Source: GCA-002708315 sp963676635
Lineage (GTDB): Bacteria; Bacteroidota; Bacteroidia; Bacteroidales; F082
Length of the DNA stretch: 64,000 bases
Direction: 5' to 3'
Assembly: GCA_963676635.1 (NCBI GenBank)
Contig: OY781105.1
Location: 186,001 to 250,000 of the forward strand
This document shows, piece by piece, positions 16,494-25,277 of this stretch (position 1 is the stretch's first letter; every line of letters starts with the position of its first letter). Position numbers and translations under genes: made by a program. The notes beneath the pieces are model-generated. The model made no database searches and was not told where the DNA came from. It saw only the letters and a program-made list of their open reading frames with translations.

Positions 16494-17825
16494 ATGAGAA
16501 AATTTACCTTAATTATATTGTTGTTAAGCAGTATATTTACACAAAGTTATTCACAAACATGCCTGCCTGAAGGTATAACTTTTGAAACTCAGGCACAAGT
16601 CGATAGCTTTGCTATAAATTATCCTAATTGTAAGAAAATAATGGGTGATCTTATTTTCCGTTGGGAAACAGATATTAATAATACTGATGCACTTAGTAAG
16701 CTGACAGCGGTTATGGGGAAACTTTATGTAAACGGAAACGATAGGTCTTTAAAGGGGCTGAGTAATATTGATACGGTTGGCGGTACCCTTTTTCTATTTG
16801 GCAATGTGACATCATGTGAAGTAATTAAAAGTATTGAATTTATTGGGGAACATCTTAATTTAAGAAATTCTGATTCTTTGAAATCACTAAAAGGACTTGA
16901 GAGATTAAAATATGTGGGGGCTGGTATAGAAATTGCCAAATGTAAATTACTTCAGGTTATTGAAGGATTTGATTCACTTAGGTACCTTGGGGCTCTTTCT
17001 ATTATAGGTAATCAACAGTTAAAAAAAATTGAAGGTTTTAATTTTGTAAATAATATTAGTATTAGTACTATTCATATTGGAAACTGTGATAGTTTAAAGA
17101 AAATAGATATTTTAAATAATATGGAAAGGATAACATATTGGTTTGAAATTTCTGATAATGATCAATTAGAAAAAATTGAAGGGTTCTCTAGTCTTAAAAC
17201 TATTGATGGTATTTTCATTATAAATAGTCAAATGAATTTAAATGACCTAAGTGCGTTTAAGAATCTTACTTCGGTAAATAGAGGGTTTAATTTGAACGGA
17301 AGTAAACTTGAGAATTTAAATGACTTTAGTTCGCTATCTTACATCAAAGGTGGGTTAGAAATAACACAAAATCATGTGCTTAGTGATATTTCTGCATTAG
17401 AAAATATTAAATCTGATAGTATTAGATTGTTACGTATTACAAATAACGAAAATCTATCAAACTGCGCGATCAAAAGTGTATGTGACTACATAGGAATGCA
17501 ACCAGATAAAGTAACTATTGCTTTAAACAATTCTGGCTGTGAAAGTGCATATGAAGTGCTTGATATATGTTCCAATAGTATTGACGAAGAAATGTACGAA
17601 TTGGTATATGTTTATCCAAATCCGGCAAAGGATAAGATTAACATTAAAACTAAAAATGGAGAAGAAATTGATAGAATAACTGTTTATAATGCATTTGGAA
17701 AGATTATATTATCAGAATTGAATTGTAGGACATCAGTTGATTTATCCCAGTGTGAAACGGGGATTTACATTGTTGAAGTTAAATTGAAGAACCAGGTGAT
17801 AAGAAAAAAAGTTATGGTTTATTAA
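16494..17825 (+). CDS. Secreted receptor-L-domain-like (leucine-rich) protein with T9SS tail
   Basis: 443 residues. The signal peptide (FTLIILLLSSIFTQSYSQ) is followed by CLPEGITFETQAQVDSFAINYPNC, a common opening of Bacteroidota proteins with receptor-L / atypical leucine-rich repeats. Repeated strands follow (GDLIF, GKLYVNG, GLSNID, GLERLKYVGAGIEI, GFDSLRYLGALSIIGN, LEKIEGFSSLKTIDG, ALENIKSDS). A cysteine-containing cap (NCAIKSVCDYI) closes the solenoid near residue 330. A type A T9SS tail begins VYVYPNPAKDKINI at ~367. Likely a surface ligand-binding protein. Confidence 0.8.
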   Translation: MRKFTLIILLLSSIFTQSYSQTCLPEGITFETQAQVDSFAINYPNCKKIMGDLIFRWETDINNTDALSKLTAVMGKLYVNGNDRSLKGLSNIDTVGGTLFLFGNVTSCEVIKSIEFIGEHLNLRNSDSLKSLKGLERLKYVGAGIEIAKCKLLQVIEGFDSLRYLGALSIIGNQQLKKIEGFNFVNNISISTIHIGNCDSLKKIDILNNMERITYWFEISDNDQLEKIEGFSSLKTIDGIFIINSQMNLNDLSAFKNLTSVNRGFNLNGSKLENLNDFSSLSYIKGGLEITQNHVLSDISALENIKSDSIRLLRITNNENLSNCAIKSVCDYIGMQPDKVTIALNNSGCESAYEVLDICSNSIDEEMYELVYVYPNPAKDKINIKTKNGEEIDRITVYNAFGKIILSELNCRTSVDLSQCETGIYIVEVKLKNQVIRKKVMVY

Positions 17826-17851
17826 TATATTGATTTTGGCTACTTAGGGAA

Positions 17852-17882
17852 TAACAACATTGTGGGTTGTTTGAGATATTTA
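17852..17882. repeat. AACATTGTGGGTTGTTTGAG repeat
   Basis: AACATTGTGGGTTGTTTGAG and its neighbours match 8660-8690. The rest of 17883-18170 is repeat debris (TTCACTATTCACC heptamers) without a gene. Confidence 0.5.
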
Positions 17883-18173
17883 CCCTGCCGCATCTTCTTT
17901 CGAAGAATAATTTTCATGATTAACTCGTTTTACCATTCACTATTATTCGCAACTTATTTATTTTTATTGGAGCTCATGATTGCTCATTCTTCGCAATTCA
18001 CTATTCACTATTCACCATTTTGGATTTTAATTCGGAGAACGATCTTCATGCTTAACACGGTACTGCGCGGTGGCCATGTCAAAAACGGCGAGCAGAGTTG
18101 AAGGGTTTATCTCACTGCAGCTAATGTACTTAACATTCAATCTTTCTCTTTTAATCTACGTTCAGCGATGGTT

Positions 18174-18455
18174 TTCTTAAATTATTCGTAATGCAAAGCC
18201 CGCAAAAAACAAAAAAATGCCGTCATTGCGAGGCGATTGCATTGTTAAAACTTATGACAAGAGTCAAGTTGCCGAAGCAATCTGTTAGACAAAACCGTGA
18301 CTACCATTCTCCCAACAGATTGCCACACGGTATAAAATCTCGTCGTTGAAATATAAGTATACGTTAAGCCGCTCGCAATGACGACTCTGGGGTTGGTTTG
18401 TGGTGGGTTTTTCTTAATTATTCGTAATGCAAAGCCCACAAAAAACAAAAAAAAT
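18174..18455. repeat. Direct repeat pair flanking the MITE-like element
   Basis: A ~45-bp text (CGTAATGCAAAGCCCGCAAA) occurs at 18174-18219 and again at 18411-18455 in the same orientation, enclosing 18221-18383. Confidence 0.6.
18221..18383. mobile_element. MITE-like inverted-repeat element (CGTCATTGCGAG family)
   Basis: 163 bp bounded by CGTCATTGCGAG and its exact complement CTCGCAATGACG, with CGAAGCAATCTGTT and AACAGATTGCCACACGG as an inner inverted pair. No coding capacity. This terminal sequence is widespread as a short repeat in unrelated bacteria. I assume it is moved by a transposase in trans. Confidence 0.6.
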
Positions 18456-18534
18456 CCTGTCAATCCTATAATCCTAAAAATCCTGATTCAGACAATAAAA
18501 ATGCGACTATGCGAGAGCAAGAGGAAGCGATCAG

Positions 18535-18652
18535 AGGCACCTGAGTACCTACAGAGAAACGCTCTGCTAACTGATCACTCATCACTCATCACTGATCACT
18601 GATTACTGATCACTGATTACTGATCACTGATTACTGATTACTCCCTAATCAC
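18535..18652. repeat. Heptamer tract (CACTGAT/TACTGAT)
   Basis: ACCTGAGTACCTACAGAG, GCTCTGCTAACTGATCACT, then about ten heptamers of CACTGAT or TACTGAT type ending at CCCTAATCACC, right at the 3' end of the next minus-strand gene. Confidence 0.6.
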
Positions 18653-18877
18653 CTAATCTTCCAACTCTTCTTTATTTTTGTTACGAAGCTTCATTACTCC
18701 ATAGGCTCCGGCGAGGCCCAGTAGTACAAATAAACCGCTACCAATGGGAGCGGTGCCGCCATTTTGATTACCATCCAAACCATGATCTGGTGGCGGTGGT
18801 GGTGGAACCTGAGCCATTGTGTTATATCCCAGGGTGAGAATTAAGAACAGCGTTAAAATAATTGCAATTTTTTTCAT
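18653..18877 (-). CDS. Small exported protein with PEP/PID-CTERM-like tail
   Basis: 74 residues. A signal peptide ends near MAQ (residue ~23). A proline run (VPPPPPPDHG) and a Gly/Asn linker lead to PIGSG, a hydrophobic helix (LFVLLGLAGAYGVMKL) and a basic-acidic end (RNKNKEELED). This three-part end resembles the PID-CTERM/PEP-CTERM class of sorting signals in Bacteroidota, whose members are processed by exosortase-like enzymes; the canonical PIDGG is PIGSG here. It sits 28 bp after the 18906-21224 gene, so it is the last gene of that secreted-protein operon. Role unknown. Confidence 0.7.
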   Translation of the reverse strand: MKKIAIILTLFLILTLGYNTMAQVPPPPPPDHGLDGNQNGGTAPIGSGLFVLLGLAGAYGVMKLRNKNKEELED

Positions 18878-18905
18878 GATTATATGTTGTTGTGTTATTA
18901 TCAGA

Positions 18906-21224
18906 TTATTGATTGATTATTACTTTATGTGAAACCGATGAGCCATCGACTGTGTTGATATTAACAATGTAAACACCTGTTGGAGCATCCATTGTTATAG
19001 ATTGCTGGGTGTTGCCATTCAGCGCTGCTGTGCTGATGGTTTGTCCCATTATGTTAACAACTTTTACTTCTCCGGTAAGATTAAGGTTGTTAATGATATT
19101 GATATTTCCTGTTGTGGAATAAACCTGTAAGGTGTTGACATCTGCTGTTTCGTTAATGCCAACAGGGGAGAAGTGGATTTGGAAACGGTTGGGATCGTCA
19201 TCTGTTGAGGCTGCAAAAGAATATTCATCTATATCATTTAATAAATACTCTGAATTGGTTTCTTTGTCATACAAATAAACATTCTGATTATTAAGTGATC
19301 CTGTTAACTCAGTCAGACTTATATCATACGTTCCATCTTTAGGTACATAAATTGATAAAGGAATTGATAGTCCATCAGATAGCTCAGAAAAGCTGTTAAT
19401 TGCAGCATTGAAGTTATTATTGATTTTGGTATATACCTGTGGTACCGATGAATTCATGCTGAAGAATTTAGCAGCATCATTTCTGTCGCGTTCATTGTTT
19501 GATTCTTGATTAAGAACAATAGAGGTTTCATCAAAATACATTTCACCTGATAATCTAACTTTAATAACATCTTCAAAGATGTCTGATTTTAAAAATGAAC
19601 CGCCATGGCTTTGTATGCTATTGGTGAAAGTAAATGTCTGACCAGTATTTCCACTATTAAGTAAAACAAAGAAACCTTGATTAGGTCCGATATCATTAGT
19701 TACTTCTTCATATCCGGCTCCCCCTGATTTATTTTCATTGTAAACATAAGCATAGTTATCACTAAACATTGATTTATCAGCTAAACTCCAGTCGATTGAT
19801 GAAGAGTAAGGATTTCCTATTAAATTAGCACCTGACTGATTTGAATATGTTAATGTTGCAGTTTCGATATCTCCTGTATTTATTGATCCTGAAAACTCAA
19901 AAGCAGTATTTCCATAACTTGGATCGTAAGCAACTAAATATCCTTTACCAGTTCCGAAGTTTAAGCCATCAAATAGAGGGTTTACTAAATTAGACTCCGT
20001 TCTGATATTTATCCAGGGTTTATCAGAAGCACTTTCATCAAAGCTGTAAAAATCATAGTTAGTAGGCATTATAACATTTGTAACTACAAAATCAGAAGTA
20101 AGAATTAGCTCATCACTAACAGGAGCTGATAGTAGATGCCAACTATTATTATTTGCAATATATCTTTGCATTGTAAAAGTACCGCTTCCGGATGAAGCGC
20201 CATTTATTATTAATGAGCCGGTGCCTGTTGCATCGCTGTTAATAGTAAAGCTACCATTATTTGTAAATGCTCCGCTTACAGTAAGACTTTGTCCTGCATT
20301 AATATCAACTGCTGAACCAGAATTTACTGTTAATGATGCGCATTCGGCATCTGTATCGATGGTTATATCATTTACGATTGTTACATCTTCACTACTCAAT
20401 GGTACAGCACCGAATAGCCATGAACCAGTTGAACTCCAATTTCCATTGGCATCTGATCTTGGACCTGAAACAGTGTATGAATAATTTGATCCTGAGTTAT
20501 TATCGTAATTAATTGTGCATAAATCCGGATAAGTATCAAGATCACCTTCTACTGAATAAGCTAGGGTTGTGGTTAAAACATAATAATCAACCGTTGTGCC
20601 AGCCGCTTGACTTGGAATTGTTGCACTGTAACTTGTTTCAATTCCACCTTCTTCTGCAAGTACAAAGTTGTCACTTGACCATGAGTCTGTTGTATATCTT
20701 ACGTAAATTTTTTCTTCTGAAGATTTTGCTGCTGACAAAGTAATATTAACAGTTTGGTCTCCTGTTGGTGCGTAATAAATAGCACCTTGTTGGTAATCTG
20801 AGCCTACTTGTGATGTTGAGCTAATTGTTATTGGGTCGGCAGATAAAGTCATTATACAAGTAGGGATATTTTGGCTTACATAATCACTTGGCTTTTCAAT
20901 GCAAATATGGACGTAATTATCAAAAGTTCCCTTCCAAATAGCATCATCGCCAGCGTAGCCTATATTCCATGTTCTATTATAATCATTTATCCAATAACCA
21001 CCTCCCCATGTAGTTCCCCAATCATTAAGTACAATTTTGAAAACATCATCAAAAGCTGGCTGAATATTTATCCCATAATAGTCAGTAGTTCCCAAATTGC
21101 TTTTTAATGTAGCTTGATTCTCACTGTCTAAATCCCAGTCGTTATGTGTTCCTGGTACGTAAACTTGTGGAAAAGCAATAATTGAAACAAAAAATATACA
21201 AATAATAATCACTCCCCTCTTCAT
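18906..21224 (-). CDS. Secreted glycan-binding-type protein with T9SS tail
   Basis: 772 residues. The signal peptide (MKRGVIIICIFFVSIIAFPQ) leads into VYVPGTHNDWDLDSENQATL, a starch-binding/SusE-like opening, residues ~20-130. A second beta domain (IYVRYTTDSWSSDNFVL) covers ~150-250. A G/T/S-rich module follows (ANGNWSSTGSWLFGAVPLSSEDVTI, ECASLTVNSGS), which also occurs in the 27847-30084 protein. A T9SS tail closes the protein (GEVKVVNIMGQTI, PTGVYIVNI). No catalytic motif is seen. It follows the GH13 amylase gene on the same strand but has its own -7 box, so it is probably a surface partner for starch capture. Confidence 0.75.
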   Translation of the reverse strand: MKRGVIIICIFFVSIIAFPQVYVPGTHNDWDLDSENQATLKSNLGTTDYYGINIQPAFDDVFKIVLNDWGTTWGGGYWINDYNRTWNIGYAGDDAIWKGTFDNYVHICIEKPSDYVSQNIPTCIMTLSADPITISSTSQVGSDYQQGAIYYAPTGDQTVNITLSAAKSSEEKIYVRYTTDSWSSDNFVLAEEGGIETSYSATIPSQAAGTTVDYYVLTTTLAYSVEGDLDTYPDLCTINYDNNSGSNYSYTVSGPRSDANGNWSSTGSWLFGAVPLSSEDVTIVNDITIDTDAECASLTVNSGSAVDINAGQSLTVSGAFTNNGSFTINSDATGTGSLIINGASSGSGTFTMQRYIANNNSWHLLSAPVSDELILTSDFVVTNVIMPTNYDFYSFDESASDKPWINIRTESNLVNPLFDGLNFGTGKGYLVAYDPSYGNTAFEFSGSINTGDIETATLTYSNQSGANLIGNPYSSSIDWSLADKSMFSDNYAYVYNENKSGGAGYEEVTNDIGPNQGFFVLLNSGNTGQTFTFTNSIQSHGGSFLKSDIFEDVIKVRLSGEMYFDETSIVLNQESNNERDRNDAAKFFSMNSSVPQVYTKINNNFNAAINSFSELSDGLSIPLSIYVPKDGTYDISLTELTGSLNNQNVYLYDKETNSEYLLNDIDEYSFAASTDDDPNRFQIHFSPVGINETADVNTLQVYSTTGNINIINNLNLTGEVKVVNIMGQTISTAALNGNTQQSITMDAPTGVYIVNINTVDGSSVSHKVIINQ

Positions 21225-21264
21225 AAAATATAAATTTAAATTAGTTATTCTTCATTTTAGCTTT

Positions 21265-21272
21265 CAAATATA
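21265..21272 (-). promoter_or_regulatory. -7 box for the 18906-21224 gene
   Basis: On the minus strand TATATTTG matches TAnnTTTG, 40 bp before the ATG. The 187-bp gap to the amylase gene holds no other feature. Confidence 0.45.
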
Positions 21273-21411
21273 ACGTTTATTTCAATAATACAAACACTTA
21301 AACAGTTAAAATTCATCGTAATTGAACAAAACCCTGCGCTCATATTTTTAGTCATAAACATTATTAAGCATTTTTTTTAATTATCTATTCAACTCTTCAA
21401 CCATCCCAATC

Positions 21412-24400
21412 TCACTTCCTAACAGCAATCTTCGAATTATATCTCTTCTTCCCATTCTCTATCCTTATTATATATATACCACTGTTCAAATCTTCAGTGC
21501 TAATAAGGTTAGTTCCACTGTTCACCTTCTGCTGCAGCAATACTCTGCCACTCATATCATAAATACCAAGCAGGTAGCTGCTGGTGGCATCAATGGTTAT
21601 GTAATCATTGGCAGGATTGGGATATACTCTGATATTCTCATCACCATTCTCCTCCACAAACTCATTACCATCTACTTCAATGATAACTGTCATATCTTCT
21701 TCGGTTACATTGATGCTTCCTGTTATGTCATCGCCTACCCATGGTACGCTTATTATATAGGAGTAGCTGCTGTTGGCATTTGGTAGGTAATAAACCTCAC
21801 CTGTGGTGCCTGTAGTGCGACTGCCATTCTCCGAAAGGATAATACCTGCATTGCTTACCTGTTCGCCGCTGTTTTTCCATACTATCTTTATGGTTAGGTC
21901 AACAAATGGTCGTGCCAGCTTCTGGTCTGTTATAACATAATACCCGCCGGGAGCAAGGTCAATGCTGTAGTCTGATGAGCTTGATGCGTTTATTGTTTCT
22001 CCGGTGAAGTAGTTATACCATGTGCCGCTGTGCTGGAACTCCGGGTTAACGGTTTTGCTGGTAACATCCATATTGGCGCCTGCCACTACATTCATTGTGG
22101 TGTTTGTTAACCATGCGCGCTTAACCAGTCCGCTGATATCCTTACCATAACTACCGTATATAAAGGCATCGTTATTTTTTTTAAGGTTGGCCATTGCTGC
22201 TGCCACACGATAAACACGCTGGCGGTTGTAATTATTCCAGTAGTTCCATTTAACGGGTTTTGCCTGTGTACGGCAGTCTTCACTTATGGTGCCGTCGTTG
22301 CAGTAGTTTATGCTGTAGTCGTAGCCCAGCTCGCCAAACTGCCATATCATTTTTGGGCCTGGTACCATATAGTACATGGGGAAGATTGCTTCCTCACGGC
22401 CCAAGGCTGTTACTGTGTCCTTAATGTTATATTGTCCGGATGTGTTACCATATATAAGGTTTTTATACATCAGTCTTTCCTCATCATGGCTTTCCATATA
22501 TGGGATAAGGTTGGGGTATATATATCCACGTTCGTTGTAGTAAGCCCATGAGTAGTCGCTGTTTTCGCTCCATCCCATGGTATTCTGATTAAACTGTTCG
22601 TTCATATTTCCCCATAACATCATGCCTGTATTTGCTAACGCTACTTCTTCGCTGTTGTCGCTAAGATGTTCCAAAATCATATATGTGTTGGGGTTGGTAG
22701 CTTTAATGGAGTTGTAGTAATCTGTAAGGATGTTTATCCTCGACTGATCATACTGACTCCATGCACCAATATCCTGACCTGTATAGTTTTGTGTAAAGCC
22801 TTTACTTAGGTCGAGCCTGAAGCCATCTACTTTGTATTCTTCTACCCAATAATTGAACACGCGCTTAACAAAGGCTTTGGTGGCTTCACTTTCGTGATTG
22901 AAGTCGTAGCCCGGACTAAGTGGATGTGTGGCAGTTTGGTTGTACCACGGGTTTTGTGCTGTGGGCATGTAGTTCTGACTGTCCCAGTACATTTGCACTA
23001 TAGGCGACTGGCTGAAGCTGTGGTTGAGTACCATATCCAGGATCACAGCTATGCCTCTTTCATGACATGCGTCGATAAAGGCTTTATAGTCGTTTTTGGT
23101 ACCATAGGCCTTGTCGGGAGCGAAGTAGAATGATGGGTTATAGCCCCAGCTGTCGTTGCCTTCGAACTCATTAATGGGCATTAGCTCGATGGCTGTGATG
23201 CCCAGATTTTTCAGGTAATCAAGTGAGTCCATAACGGAAGCAATACGCTGGTCGCTTACAAAATCGCGTACCAGAAGCTCGTAGATAATAAGATTAGACT
23301 GTGTTTCGTTAACGGCAACAGGAGTGAAGTTGTCGACAATCCAGAGGTAATCCTGTTGTGCTGTCTGGAATACACTTACAATACCTGTTGTGAGATTAGC
23401 GGGGTATGCTTTGAGATTGGGATATGTTGACTCAGGGATATATTTGTCATTCCATGGATCGAGAACCATATCGCAATAGGGATCGGCAAGTTTTAGCTCA
23501 CCATCCACATAATACTGATAAGCATATTGCTCGCCTGCTGTTAATCCCGATAAGGTAATCCAGTAGTTTTTACCATCGGGAGTACGGTTCATATATGAGT
23601 CCTGGTTTACGCTCCAGTTATTGAAATCGCCAATAACAAAAGCATAGCGTTTGAGTGCAGCGGGATCGTTGAGCACCAGTGTTACTGTATTGTTATCAAC
23701 GTAGTTTATACCGCTTGTCATGCCTTCAGGTAGTTCAGCCACAGGCACATCACCGCGGATAAATATCATTACCGAGTCGGTTACTGTCTGCTCCATATCA
23801 TCGGCAACAGCAATTAGCCAGTGGTTACCGGATGTGTAGTCGTTGGTGTTGAGGGCATAAAACAAGTTTGTTTCGTCTGTGCTTGTCAGGAAGGTGTTGT
23901 CGATAAACAGCGACAGTGAGTCGGAATTCAGACTTGCCATGCAAACGGGTACCAGTGTGTTTGGCTCCACCAGAGGATTGGCTGCGGTGGGGTAGGTGAT
24001 CTTAACATTGAGTTCATCGCCGTACACTTCAATAAAGATATCGCCTGCTTCGGCGGTTTTGGCTTCCATGTATGAGCCGTATTCGTCGGGCTCGGCACTG
24101 CGGAATACGAAGGCCATCTGCTCGATGGTCTCTCCATCAGGGACACTGTAATACTCGCGTATGTTGGGGATAGTCATTTCATACATATTGCTATCGATAA
24201 GCGTAAGCTTTGTATCGGGGGTGTTCTCTCCCCATTCGGTTTTAACATATTTCCAGTCGGATGTACTGGTGCTAAGATTGGTGATAACGCCGGTGTGGGC
24301 GTATACGTCGTCGTTGTATCCGGCCAGACCGCCATTACCGAGTTCGGCGTTGAAGGTTATCACAACTTCTGAATCTTCCAGCGGGAAGGGGGGTTCTGTG

Positions 24401-25266
24401 CTAACCAGCGAAAGACCGGAGCCGCATGAGAGGGTGTCGCCAACGGTGTATTCGTAGTTGATGCCGCCGTTGTTGTTGTACCTCATGGTGATATGGTCGT
24501 AATTATCAGTTGGGTTGTTAATGGTTGTGGTGAACACATAGTAAGCGATGTGCGTGTTGGTGGGATAGTTAGGGATGGTTGCTGTGCCTTCTGTTCCCGC
24601 AAAGGTAAAGGGCACTGTTGCTGACGTCATCCAATCGTTGGTGGTGTACCGTACGTAAATGTTTTCCTGTGTAGCAGGATTGTGTGTTACGACTATGGCC
24701 ACTTCCACGGGGTCGTCTTCGGTGGGCATTAGTGGCGTGTGTGCCACTGTGGTGATGTCAACGGGTTCGGCATCGAGTTCCATAAATATGGCGGTAGTGT
24801 TTTCGTAACCGATGTTGTTCCAGTTCATCACATACCAATGGGTGTTTTGTAGTGTGATGGTGTTGGGTTCGGGTTCGTCGTTGCCTGCTGCTCCATAGGT
24901 AGTGCTTTGTATTTCGTTGGCAACGAAAGCGGTATTACCCCATTGGTTTTGCCATATGTTGTCAAGCGGACCGGAAGTAAACTTGAAGTTGTACGAGCCT
25001 CCCACAATATCGCCGCTGTGCTCGTCGGCATAGAATGTTGTCTGGTAAACGGGATTGCCCAGAGGTAGTACGGTGAGCTCACCGCTGGTTGTTTGGGCGC
25101 TACCAGCCAGAACGGGGTTTGACGGGGGATTAGTCCAGTCGTCCCAGTCGCCTGGCATATTAAGGCCCTCAGGGGCGTAAATCTGTGCCTGTGTGCTGTA
25201 TTGGATGCCTGCCGTCAGGAAAACGGCAAGCATCAGTGTTATTATGTATGTGGTGTGTTTTATCAT
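21412..25266 (-). CDS. Secreted GH13 alpha-amylase with T9SS tail
   Basis: 1284 residues. A signal peptide is followed by IYAPEGLNMPGDWDDWTNPP, an N-terminal carbohydrate-binding domain shared with the next gene, then three or four beta-sandwich domains (FVIGDFNNWSVNQDS near 555 is CBM48-like). The GH13 barrel spans ~660-1060 and its conserved regions are intact: DMVLNH (~745), GFRLDLSKG with the nucleophile Asp (~818), MILEHLSD with the acid Glu (~865), and MESHDEE with the third Asp (~927). The T9SS tail begins VYPNPANDYITI (~1215). It should cut internal alpha-1,4 glucan bonds outside the cell. The 25278-27821 gene ends 12 bp before its start, so the two are co-transcribed. Confidence 0.92.
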   Translation of the reverse strand: MIKHTTYIITLMLAVFLTAGIQYSTQAQIYAPEGLNMPGDWDDWTNPPSNPVLAGSAQTTSGELTVLPLGNPVYQTTFYADEHSGDIVGGSYNFKFTSGPLDNIWQNQWGNTAFVANEIQSTTYGAAGNDEPEPNTITLQNTHWYVMNWNNIGYENTTAIFMELDAEPVDITTVAHTPLMPTEDDPVEVAIVVTHNPATQENIYVRYTTNDWMTSATVPFTFAGTEGTATIPNYPTNTHIAYYVFTTTINNPTDNYDHITMRYNNNGGINYEYTVGDTLSCGSGLSLVSTEPPFPLEDSEVVITFNAELGNGGLAGYNDDVYAHTGVITNLSTSTSDWKYVKTEWGENTPDTKLTLIDSNMYEMTIPNIREYYSVPDGETIEQMAFVFRSAEPDEYGSYMEAKTAEAGDIFIEVYGDELNVKITYPTAANPLVEPNTLVPVCMASLNSDSLSLFIDNTFLTSTDETNLFYALNTNDYTSGNHWLIAVADDMEQTVTDSVMIFIRGDVPVAELPEGMTSGINYVDNNTVTLVLNDPAALKRYAFVIGDFNNWSVNQDSYMNRTPDGKNYWITLSGLTAGEQYAYQYYVDGELKLADPYCDMVLDPWNDKYIPESTYPNLKAYPANLTTGIVSVFQTAQQDYLWIVDNFTPVAVNETQSNLIIYELLVRDFVSDQRIASVMDSLDYLKNLGITAIELMPINEFEGNDSWGYNPSFYFAPDKAYGTKNDYKAFIDACHERGIAVILDMVLNHSFSQSPIVQMYWDSQNYMPTAQNPWYNQTATHPLSPGYDFNHESEATKAFVKRVFNYWVEEYKVDGFRLDLSKGFTQNYTGQDIGAWSQYDQSRINILTDYYNSIKATNPNTYMILEHLSDNSEEVALANTGMMLWGNMNEQFNQNTMGWSENSDYSWAYYNERGYIYPNLIPYMESHDEERLMYKNLIYGNTSGQYNIKDTVTALGREEAIFPMYYMVPGPKMIWQFGELGYDYSINYCNDGTISEDCRTQAKPVKWNYWNNYNRQRVYRVAAAMANLKKNNDAFIYGSYGKDISGLVKRAWLTNTTMNVVAGANMDVTSKTVNPEFQHSGTWYNYFTGETINASSSSDYSIDLAPGGYYVITDQKLARPFVDLTIKIVWKNSGEQVSNAGIILSENGSRTTGTTGEVYYLPNANSSYSYIISVPWVGDDITGSINVTEEDMTVIIEVDGNEFVEENGDENIRVYPNPANDYITIDATSSYLLGIYDMSGRVLLQQKVNSGTNLISTEDLNSGIYIIRIENGKKRYNSKIAVRK

Positions 25267-25277
25267 CCTGTTTTTTG

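Noticed and set aside
17862..18101. 79-codon ORF after the receptor-L-like gene
   Set aside because: Made of TTCACTATTCACC heptamers and repeat text also found elsewhere; no start signal.
18245..18602. ORFs in both strands across the MITE-like element
   Set aside because: Read through terminal inverted repeats and AATCCTG repeat text; no coding signature.
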